NCBI GenBank assembly: GCA_009694295.1
Contig: SHVJ01000010.1
Coordinates: 1-36,340 of the forward strand
DNA length: 36,340 nucleotides
Reading direction: 5' to 3'
DNA from: Acidimicrobiia bacterium
Lineage (GTDB): Bacteria > Actinomycetota > Acidimicrobiia > IMCC26256 > PALSA-555
This document shows, in pieces, positions 1 through 7,212 of this stretch (position 1 is its first letter; each line of letters begins with the position of its first letter). The position numbers and the translations under genes were made by a program. The notes under the pieces were generated by a model. The model saw only the letters and a program-made list of their open reading frames with translations, had not been told where the DNA came from and ran no database searches.

Positions 1-19
1 AGAACCTACTAGTGGGCGT

Positions 20-1417
20 TTACACGTCCGAGTACTGGCTGATCGTTGCCACGCAGCGCACGTCGTTGGCGCCGGTCGAGTCGAGGCTCACACCAACCTC
101 GAACTTCAGCGCCTTGCCCGGGACGAGTTGGCTGCCGAGGTCGGACTCGTCGAGCGACTCAGAAGTGGCGCCCACCATGGCCCCGCCACTGAACAGCCCA
201 CAGATCATGTCGACGGCGTTGACCGCCTTCTTGGAGCGATTGGTGATCGTGCCGACCGCGTGGCCGCTGCCGTCGAGGCCGACATCCGAGATCTCGAACT
301 TCCAAGCGGCCGGGTCGAAGCCGGCCTCTTCCCTGATCGCACGACCGGGACGCTGGAATGCGTACGCGTTCGTGAGCACCCGCAGGCTGAAGGGAGTGCC
401 GGCGAACTCCCTGGGGGTGCCGGGCAGGAGGGGTGCGGCATACACCGTGCTGTGGGGAGCGACGTAGAGCGGTACATCGGATGACCGGCTCCCGATCACC
501 TTCCCATCGGCGGCGAGGACGTCGAACACCACATGGACGCCCCAGGCGAACTGATCCGTGGGGTTCTCGATCACCGCGCCCACCGAGTACTCGTCGAGAC
601 TCGTCAGCGCGAACCCCGCGTCCTGCACGGTGAGCTGCTCGGCACGGGCACCGACCCGGGCTTCGAGGTACTCGACCCGTCCGGAGCACCGCAGGTCGTC
701 GGGCTCCAGCCCGCCGACGAGGTTCGGTGCCTGGACGCCGGCCTCGGCACCTTCGGGGATGATCGGGAGCACCATGTGACCACCGCCGACCACGTCGCTG
801 CCCTCGAACGCGACGCATGTCACGTCGAGGCCTGCGAGCTCGTTGCCCGACACGCTGCGCACGCTCCCCACGATTGAGCTCGCGATGCCCATCGGGTCGG
901 ATGCCGGGATGGAGGAGTCCTGGTACGTGAGGTCGGCGAACTCCAGCGCGACGTCGGCGAGCGCCACGGGTGTGTCGGTCTGGAAGTCGTACTGCGCGTC
1001 CTCTCCCCAGGCGCGCGCGCTCATCATCTCGCCCACGCCGGTGACCTTCGCGGTGAGCTTCACCGGCACCTTCTTCTCGGGGTACGTCGTCGTCCAGGTG
1101 GCGTACGAGTCGTCACCCGGGGCGATATAGGCGAGCGTCGTCTGGTTGTCGATGATGGTGCGGCCGCGCTGATCCTTCAGGGTGAGGACCACCACCACGT
1201 CGACGGCCACCTTGCCGGTTGGGTTGCTCACGACCGCAGCGGCGGTCACCTCGCCGGCGTACGTAGCGTCGGGCTCGTCGGGGTTGAAGGTGAAGCCCGA
1301 CGCGGTCACCTTCGGCCGGGCCGCGACGTGCGCGGTGGCCGCGGCCGTGCCAGCGAAGGCGATCGGTGCGCCAAGGGCCGCGGCGATGATCACGGCCAGG
1401 ATCCGAGATGAGCCCAT
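20..1417 (-). CDS. Putative secreted protein with internal beta-sandwich-like repeats (ABAB), unknown function
   Basis: 465 aa ORF, N-terminal signal-like hydrophobic stretch (MGSSRILAVIIAAALGAPIAFAGTAAATA); repeated NPT...V.V...YVAP modules and Cys-pair modules. Confidence 0.8.
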   Translation of the reverse strand: MGSSRILAVIIAAALGAPIAFAGTAAATAHVAARPKVTASGFTFNPDEPDATYAGEVTAAAVVSNPTGKVAVDVVVVLTLKDQRGRTIIDNQTTLAYIAPGDDSYATWTTTYPEKKVPVKLTAKVTGVGEMMSARAWGEDAQYDFQTDTPVALADVALEFADLTYQDSSIPASDPMGIASSIVGSVRSVSGNELAGLDVTCVAFEGSDVVGGGHMVLPIIPEGAEAGVQAPNLVGGLEPDDLRCSGRVEYLEARVGARAEQLTVQDAGFALTSLDEYSVGAVIENPTDQFAWGVHVVFDVLAADGKVIGSRSSDVPLYVAPHSTVYAAPLLPGTPREFAGTPFSLRVLTNAYAFQRPGRAIREEAGFDPAAWKFEISDVGLDGSGHAVGTITNRSKKAVNAVDMICGLFSGGAMVGATSESLDESDLGSQLVPGKALKFEVGVSLDSTGANDVRCVATISQYSDV

Positions 1418-1436
1418 GTGCCGACTATGTCGGCAC
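1418..1436. promoter_or_regulatory. Perfect 8-bp inverted repeat (GTGCCGAC-TAT-GTCGGCAC) abutting the ATG of the secreted protein gene; candidate operator or 5' hairpin
   Basis: Read directly from sequence; the ATG (minus) is at 1417-1415, and a CATAGT -10-like hexamer lies inside the palindrome on the minus strand. Confidence 0.5.
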
Positions 1437-1500
1437 GACCCGACCCGGAACAGGGCCGAAGGTCACCGGCACACGGGCCTGAGACGGCGCTCCTGCCGGC

Positions 1501-1683
1501 TCAGCAGGCTGAGGTGATTGCCTTGGCGAGACCCGTGTTCTTCTGAACCGCGGGGATGAGGGTGTCGAGGGAGAAGTCGTTGAGCGCCGAGACGGCGTTG
1601 CCGAGCGCGTCCCCAAGCGCGAACAACGACTCCGATGCACCGGTTGGGTTCGCCAGGTCGACGCTGGCCAGGGCTGGCCGGAC
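1501..1683 (-). pseudogene. 60-codon coding-like extension in frame with, and directly after, the TAG stop of the cyclic-nucleotide-binding gene
   Basis: Reverse-strand translation VRPALASVDLANPTGASESLFALGDALGNAVSALNDFSLDTLIPAVQKNTGLAKAITSAC*; 51 of 60 codons end in G/C; no plausible ATG/GTG start inside. Confidence 0.5.
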
Positions 1684-2106
1684 CTACTGGACGGCTTGGG
1701 CGTCGTAGGCGCGCAGGCGCCGGGCGAGTCCGGCGAGCAGTTTGTGCGCGAACCCGGGCACCTCGTCGATGAGGGCGGCGAACTCACGCTGGCCCAGCAC
1801 GACGAGCTCCATCGGAGTCGATGCGGTGATGGTGGCGTTGCGCGGCGCCCGGTCGAGCAGCGCGAGGTCGCCGAAGAAGTCGCCGGGCCCGAGGGTTGCG
1901 ACCTCTTGACCATGTCGCGTGACCTTGGCGTTGCCGTCGATGATCACGAAGAACTCGGCGCCGGCAGCGCCTTCGCTGACCAGCACTTTGCCGGTGTCGA
2001 CCCGAATGTCCTCGGCCCGACGCGCGACCTGTTGGAGGTCCTTCTTCGAGCACGCCGAGAACAGCGGCACCTCGGCCAGGTGGTCAACGAACGTTTCCTT
2101 CGCCAT
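1684..2106 (-). CDS. Cyclic nucleotide-binding (Crp-like cNMP) domain protein
   Basis: 140 aa; FSACSKKDLQQVARRAEDIRVDTGKVLVSEGAAGAEFFVIIDGNAKVTRHGQEVATLGPGDFFGDLALLDRAPRNATITA is a classic cNMP-binding fold signature. Confidence 0.9.
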   Translation of the reverse strand: MAKETFVDHLAEVPLFSACSKKDLQQVARRAEDIRVDTGKVLVSEGAAGAEFFVIIDGNAKVTRHGQEVATLGPGDFFGDLALLDRAPRNATITASTPMELVVLGQREFAALIDEVPGFAHKLLAGLARRLRAYDAQAVQ

Positions 2107-2114
2107 GGCCAGGG

Positions 2115-2120
2115 AATCTA
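2115..2120 (-). promoter_or_regulatory. Candidate -10 (TAGATT) 8 nt before the ATG of the cNMP-binding gene (leaderless)
   Basis: minus: TAGATT-ccctggcc-ATG. Confidence 0.45.
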
Positions 2121-2191
2121 GCGACAGTGCCGGATTCGTGCCTTGCGAAATGGGCTGAGTGTCGCGGATCTGGCGGAATCACCTCAGAGGG

Positions 2192-2217
2192 GGAATAGCG
2201 AGGCACCGAGCAAAGTT
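2192..2217 (+). promoter_or_regulatory. Candidate SigR/SigH-type ECF promoter GGAAT-N18-GTT upstream of dnaK
   Basis: GGAAT at 2192-2196, GTT at 2215-2217, spacer exactly 18 nt; same layout as at clpB. Confidence 0.6.
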
Positions 2218-2235
2218 GATACCGTCACACTCAAG
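2215..2235. promoter_or_regulatory. HAIR-like HspR operator (GTTGATA-N7-ACTCAAG) upstream of dnaK
   Basis: Right half-site matches the HAIR half-site ACTCAAG exactly; TTGA-N11-TCAA spacing matches CTTGAGT-N7-ACTCAAG. Confidence 0.75.
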
Positions 2236-2292
2236 TTCGCAATCTCCTATTCCGACAACCAACTCTCAGTACCAACTCGTGGAGGAAATCCC

Positions 2293-4131
2293 ATGCCCAG
2301 AGCCGTAGGCATCGACCTCGGTACCACCAACTCGGTCGTTGCGACCCTCGACGCGGGCGAGCCCACCGTGATCCCGAACGCCGAAGGCCAGCGCACCACG
2401 CCATCGGTCGTCGCGTTCTCCAAGACCGGCGAAGTGCTCGTCGGCGAGGTGGCCAAGCGCCAGGCGATCACCAACCCCGACCGCACCGTCCGCTCGGTGA
2501 AGCGCGAGATGGGCACGAGCTGGTCGCTCGACATCGACGGCAAGAAGTACACGCCGCAGGAGATCTCGGCCCGCATCCTCCAGAAGCTCAAGCGGGATGC
2601 GGAGGCGTACCTCGGCGACACTGTCACGCAGGCCGTCGTCACCGTGCCCGCGTACTTCGACGACGCACAGCGTCAGGCCACCCAGGAGGCCGGTCAGATC
2701 GCGGGGCTCGAGGTCTTGCGCATCATCAACGAACCGACTGCGGCCGCGCTCGCATACGGCCTCGACAAGGACACCGACCAGACCATCCTCGTGTTCGACC
2801 TCGGCGGCGGCACCTTCGACGTGTCACTGCTCGACATCGGCGACGGCGTCTTCGAGGTGAAGTCGACGGCCGGGAACACACACCTCGGTGGTGACGACTG
2901 GGACCAGCGCGTCGTCGACTGGATGGTGCAGGAGTTCAAGAACGCGCACGGCGTCGACCTCTCGGTCGACAAGATGGCCGCGCAACGACTGAAGGAAGCG
3001 GCGGAGAAGGCGAAGATCGAGCTCTCGGCCGTGCAAGAGACCACGATCAACCTGCCGTTCATCACCGCAACGCAAGACGGACCCCTGCACCTCGAGCAGA
3101 CGCTCTCGCGCGCCAAGTTTCAAGAGCTGACGGCGGATCTGCTCGAGGCCTGCAAGGGCCCCGTCGAGCAGGCCGTGAAGGACGCGGGCGTCGACAAGTC
3201 GAAGGTGGACCACGTCATCCTCGTGGGCGGTTCCACGCGGATGCCTGCGGTCGTCGACCTCGTTCGGGAGATCATCGGCAAGGACGCACACAAGGGTGTG
3301 AACCCCGACGAGGTGGTTGCGATCGGTGCTGCGATCCAGGCCGGCGTGCTCAAAGGCGACGTCAAGGACGTGCTGCTCCTCGACGTGACGCCGCTGTCGC
3401 TCGGCATCGAGACCAAGGGTCAGATCATGACCAAGCTCATCGAGCGCAACACCACGATCCCGACCAAGCGGTCGGAGGTGTTCACGACCGCGGACGACAA
3501 CCAGTCGAGCGTCGAGATCAAGGTGCTCCAGGGCGAGAGCGACATGGCGTACCGCAACAAGACGCTCGGCACGTTCCAGCTCGTCGGCATCCCGCCGGCT
3601 CAGCGTGGTGTGCCGCAGGTCGAAGTCACGTTCGACATCGACGCCAACGGCATCGTGCACGTCTCGGCGAAGGATCTCGGGACGGGAAAGGAACAGCAGA
3701 TGACGATCACCGGCGGTACCGCGCTCGATCGCGACGAGATCGACCGGATGATGAAGGAAGCCGAGGAGCACGCCGAGGAAGACAAGCAACGCCGCGAGGC
3801 GGTCGAGTTCCGCAACAACGCCGACTCGCTCGTGTACCAGACCGAGAAGCTGCTCAAGGACCAGGCCGACAAGGTCGGGGACGACGACAAGGTGAAGATC
3901 GAGGCCGCGCTCGGCGAGCTCAAGGAAGCGCTCGCGGGCGAGGACGTCGATGCGATACGGGCGAAGCACGAGGCGCTCATTCAGGCGAGCCAGGAGTTCG
4001 CGCAGCGGCTGTACCAGTCGGCCCAGCAGGAGCAGGCGGCCGGCGACGCCGGTGCGAGCGACCCGGCTGCTTCCGACGACGACGTCGCCGACGCCGAGAT
4101 CGTGGACGAGGGCGAAGAGCAGAGCGCGTAA
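2293..4131 (+). CDS. dnaK: Chaperone protein DnaK (Hsp70)
   Basis: [23 protein letters not shown]...[21 protein letters not shown] at 2281. The ORF-track start at 2143 is too far upstream. Confidence 0.98.
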   Translation: MPRAVGIDLGTTNSVVATLDAGEPTVIPNAEGQRTTPSVVAFSKTGEVLVGEVAKRQAITNPDRTVRSVKREMGTSWSLDIDGKKYTPQEISARILQKLKRDAEAYLGDTVTQAVVTVPAYFDDAQRQATQEAGQIAGLEVLRIINEPTAAALAYGLDKDTDQTILVFDLGGGTFDVSLLDIGDGVFEVKSTAGNTHLGGDDWDQRVVDWMVQEFKNAHGVDLSVDKMAAQRLKEAAEKAKIELSAVQETTINLPFITATQDGPLHLEQTLSRAKFQELTADLLEACKGPVEQAVKDAGVDKSKVDHVILVGGSTRMPAVVDLVREIIGKDAHKGVNPDEVVAIGAAIQAGVLKGDVKDVLLLDVTPLSLGIETKGQIMTKLIERNTTIPTKRSEVFTTADDNQSSVEIKVLQGESDMAYRNKTLGTFQLVGIPPAQRGVPQVEVTFDIDANGIVHVSAKDLGTGKEQQMTITGGTALDRDEIDRMMKEAEEHAEEDKQRREAVEFRNNADSLVYQTEKLLKDQADKVGDDDKVKIEAALGELKEALAGEDVDAIRAKHEALIQASQEFAQRLYQSAQQEQAAGDAGASDPAASDDDVADAEIVDEGEEQSA

Positions 4132-4664
4132 TGGGCGACGAAGTCCGCGAGGACATTGACGACGCTGACGTCGAGCAGACGGCCGACGAGGCCGAAGCGA
4201 CTGTGGAGGCGGACCTCGTCGCGCTCGCGGCTGAACGCGACGACTTCCGTGAGCTCGCCCAGCGTGTGCAAGCCGACTTCGAGAACTATCGGAAGCGGAT
4301 GCTGCGCGAGCAGACCGACAAGATGGAGCGGGCCAACGAAGGGCTCGTCGAGCAGCTCCTTTCGGTGCTCGACAGCTTCGAGCTCGCGCTCTCCAACATC
4401 CCGAACGGTGATGGAGACGCGGACGAAAAGGTCCGCAAGGGCGTCGAGCTCGTGTACGCCGAGCTACTCGGTGTGCTTGAGAAGTCCGGGCTCGAGCGAA
4501 TCGATGCGTTTGGGAAGCCGTTCGACCCACACGAGCACGAAGCCGTCGCGCAAGAAGACGGTGACGGTGAGCCGGTGGTCTGCGACATCCTCCGGTCGGG
4601 ATACCGACTGAAGGGCCGCGTGCTGCGTCCGGCCACCGTGAGGGTCACGCGCGCAGGAGCCTGA
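4131..4664 (+). CDS. grpE: Nucleotide exchange factor GrpE
   Basis: RVQADFENYRKRM...AFGKPFDPHEHEAV; TAATG overlap with dnaK. Confidence 0.96.
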   Translation: MGDEVREDIDDADVEQTADEAEATVEADLVALAAERDDFRELAQRVQADFENYRKRMLREQTDKMERANEGLVEQLLSVLDSFELALSNIPNGDGDADEKVRKGVELVYAELLGVLEKSGLERIDAFGKPFDPHEHEAVAQEDGDGEPVVCDILRSGYRLKGRVLRPATVRVTRAGA

Positions 4665-4668
4665 CTGT

Positions 4669-5802
4669 ATGGCGCCGCAACGAGAGTGGTTCGATACCGA
4701 CTACTACCAACTGCTGGGCCTGAGTTCCGACGCGTCCGAGAAAGACATCCAGAAGGCGTACCGCAACCTCGCGAAGCAGTTTCACCCCGACGCGAACCCG
4801 GGCGACGCGTCCGCGGAGGCGCGCTTCAAGGAAATCTCCGCCGCGAACGACGTGCTCGGCGATCCTGAGAAGCGCAAGGAGTACGACGAGGTGCGCGCGA
4901 TGGTCGCGAGCGGTCGCGGCCCGGGCGGCTTCGGTGGCCGCGGCTTCGGAGGCGCCAGCTTCGACTTCGGTGAGGGCGGAGGTCTAGGCGACCTGTTTGG
5001 CGGACTGTTCGGCAACGCCGGCGGACGTCAGCGCGGTGGTCGCCAGCCAAACGCGCCGCAACGCGGTCAAGACCTCGAGACCGAGCTGAAGCTCGACTTC
5101 CTCGACGCCGTGCACGGTGTCGAGACGACGGTCGGGCTCACGTCGGATGCGGCGTGCTCAAAGTGCAACGGCAGCGGCTCAGAGCCCGGCACGCGGCCCG
5201 AGGTCTGCCCTACGTGTCACGGCAGCGGATCGGTCGCGGTCGACCAGGGTCCGTTTTCGTTCTCGCAGGTGTGCTCAACGTGCGGTGGACGCGGTCAGGT
5301 GATCACGAGTCCGTGCAAGAAGTGCCATGGGTCTGGTGTCGAGCGTCGGCGCCGCAACGTGAAGGTGCGCATCCCTGCGGGAGTTCGCGACGCCCAGCGC
5401 ATCCGCGTGAAGGGGCGTGGTGGCGCGGGTCGAAACCGCGGGCCGTCGGGCGATCTGTACGTGATCGTCCACGTGAGCAAGCACCCACTCTTCGGACGCA
5501 AGGGCGCCAAGGACCTCACGCTCGCTGTTCCGGTCACCTTCCCCGAAGCCGCGCTCGGTATGCAGGTGAAGGTCCCCACGCTCGCCGAACCCGTCACCGT
5601 GAAGGTGCCCGCCGGTACGGCGAGCGGCACGACCGTTCGCGTGCGCGGTCGAGGCATCAAGCCCGCCAAGGGCGATGCGGGCGACCTCCTCGTTACGTTC
5701 GAGGTTGTGGTGCCCAAGAAGCTCACAGCCGACCAACGCGCCGCGGCGGAAGCCCTCGCGGAGAAGCTCGACGACAACCCACGCGCGCACCTGGGGGTGT
5801 GA
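4669..5802 (+). CDS. dnaJ: Chaperone protein DnaJ
   Basis: J domain (HPDAN), G/F region, four CxxCxGxG zinc motifs. Confidence 0.97.
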   Translation: MAPQREWFDTDYYQLLGLSSDASEKDIQKAYRNLAKQFHPDANPGDASAEARFKEISAANDVLGDPEKRKEYDEVRAMVASGRGPGGFGGRGFGGASFDFGEGGGLGDLFGGLFGNAGGRQRGGRQPNAPQRGQDLETELKLDFLDAVHGVETTVGLTSDAACSKCNGSGSEPGTRPEVCPTCHGSGSVAVDQGPFSFSQVCSTCGGRGQVITSPCKKCHGSGVERRRRNVKVRIPAGVRDAQRIRVKGRGGAGRNRGPSGDLYVIVHVSKHPLFGRKGAKDLTLAVPVTFPEAALGMQVKVPTLAEPVTVKVPAGTASGTTVRVRGRGIKPAKGDAGDLLVTFEVVVPKKLTADQRAAAEALAEKLDDNPRAHLGV

Positions 5803-5804
5803 CG

Positions 5805-6152
5805 ATGGCCAACGATCCGAGCGAACGCAGCCAGCAAGAACGAGCGCTCTACATCATCTCGGTGGCGGCCGAGCTGGCGGGTGTGCATGCGCAGACGTTG
5901 CGCATCTACGAACGCAAAGGACTCATCGAGCCGGCGCGTACGCAGGGCGGAAGCCGGCGCTACTCCGAACGCGACATCCAGCTCTTGCAGCGGATCCAGG
6001 AGCTCACGAACGAAGGCGTCGGCTTGATGGGAGTGCGCAAGATCCTGGAGCTGGAAGACGATCTCGCAACTGCGTTGGCGCACATCCGAGATCTGGAGGT
6101 GGCGCTCGAGCGGGCGCGCGCCGCCGCGCGTGGAGCCGTCAGCTCGAAGTGA
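5805..6152 (+). CDS. hspR: Heat-shock repressor HspR (MerR family)
   Basis: ALYIISVAAELAGVHAQTLRIYERKGLIEPARTQGGSRRYSERDIQLLQRIQEL; last gene of the dnaK-grpE-dnaJ-hspR order; the track shows it inside the 5154..6152 ORF. Confidence 0.93.
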   Translation: MANDPSERSQQERALYIISVAAELAGVHAQTLRIYERKGLIEPARTQGGSRRYSERDIQLLQRIQELTNEGVGLMGVRKILELEDDLATALAHIRDLEVALERARAAARGAVSSK

Positions 6153-7062
6153 TCGAGGCGAGGAACATGGTCAGCTCCTCATCGCTGACTTGTGTGCGCG
6201 GCTCGCGGACCGTGATCCCGACGAGAAGCGGTCGGCCACCCGCAGTCCGGCCCGTGTACTGCACCACCCGCACCTCGGGCTTCGTCGTGCTGTCGACGAA
6301 CTCGATTCGGAACGCCGGCGCGCCGGCGAGGCGCGCCTCGGTAGCTGAAGCGAGTCGGAAGTTGACCAGGTGCCTCGCGATGAGGTCGGCCGAGGTCGAC
6401 ACCACGAGGTCTTCGAGGCGGATCGCCGCCTGGCCGTCGCTCGTGCCGGCCACGACCGACACCGTGTTCTGCTCGTCGGCCGGTACCGATGTGGAGCCGA
6501 CGATGAAGTTGATCCCTTCACCCGGAACGCGCTTGTCGACGTGCCACTCCTCGGGGTACTTCAGGGCGAAGTCGGCGTCGTCATCCCGGTACGCGATGCG
6601 GTCGTCGACGATCGGGCGGGCGTCGCCACCGAGCATCGCGGTGCCGACGCCGGCGCCCGCGGCGATCATGAGCACAGCGACGCCGAGTACGGCCCATGCG
6701 CGACGATTCCGGGGCGGGTGGGGACGCCTCGGGCCTTCCGCCGCGGCGGGCGCCCCGACGGGCGCGACCTCGACGGGCGTCGAAGTCGGAAGCTCCGCCG
6801 GTGCTGGCGTGGGCATCGGCGCCGGTGGCGTCTGGATCGTGAGGTCGATGAGCGGCACCGGGGGAGCCGCGATCTGTGGCTCGGGCGGTGCGAGATCGGC
6901 AATCGCCGCGTGCCAGGAGATGGCGTCGGAGCCGGCTTCGAGCTTGGCGATCCGGGCGACCCACGAGGTGCCGTCCCACCAGCGCAGGCGCGACGGATCG
7001 AGCGGATCCGGATGCCAGCCCGGGCCGACCAGGTTGACGTGGTTCGTAGCCTCCCCATGCAC
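6139..7062 (-). CDS. DUF2510-type membrane protein with Pro-rich linker, one TM segment and an extracytoplasmic domain
   Basis: PGWHPDPLDPSRLRWWDGTSWV motif, PAPMPTPAPAELPTSTP linker, AWAVLGVAVLMIAAGAGVGTAML TM. Confidence 0.85.
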   Translation of the reverse strand: MHGEATNHVNLVGPGWHPDPLDPSRLRWWDGTSWVARIAKLEAGSDAISWHAAIADLAPPEPQIAAPPVPLIDLTIQTPPAPMPTPAPAELPTSTPVEVAPVGAPAAAEGPRRPHPPRNRRAWAVLGVAVLMIAAGAGVGTAMLGGDARPIVDDRIAYRDDDADFALKYPEEWHVDKRVPGEGINFIVGSTSVPADEQNTVSVVAGTSDGQAAIRLEDLVVSTSADLIARHLVNFRLASATEARLAGAPAFRIEFVDSTTKPEVRVVQYTGRTAGGRPLLVGITVREPRTQVSDEELTMFLASITSS

Positions 7063-7123
7063 GATCTGTCGAGGATGGCACAGGCATCAGCGCACTTCGG
7101 GGCACAGAAATCGCCCCGGACCC

Positions 7124-7149
7124 GGAATGCGAAAGTTGATGGTTGTGTT
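7124..7149 (+). promoter_or_regulatory. Candidate SigR/SigH-type ECF promoter GGAAT-N18-GTT upstream of clpB
   Basis: GGAAT at 7124-7128, GTT at 7147-7149, 18-nt spacer. Confidence 0.6.
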
Positions 7150-7157
7150 ATCAACTT
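7133..7157. promoter_or_regulatory. HAIR-like HspR operator (AAGTTGAT-N9-ATCAACTT) upstream of clpB
   Basis: Perfect 8-bp inverted repeat with TTGA-N11-TCAA spacing, as at dnaK. Confidence 0.75.
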
Positions 7158-7212
7158 CACCAACCGACCCAACCTCCAACTCAACTTCCAACCCAAGTGA
7201 GGTGCACGGCAC

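Noticed and set aside
1425-1913. 162-aa minus-strand ORF spanning the cNMP gene end and the tail
   Set aside because: Ser/Pro/Arg-rich shadow frame; the cNMP frame and its continuation carry the coding signal.
2824-4530. 568-aa minus-strand ORF antisense to dnaK/grpE
   Set aside because: Shadow frame of strongly GC3-biased genes; Arg/His/Leu-rich, no recognisable domain, while dnaK and grpE are certain.
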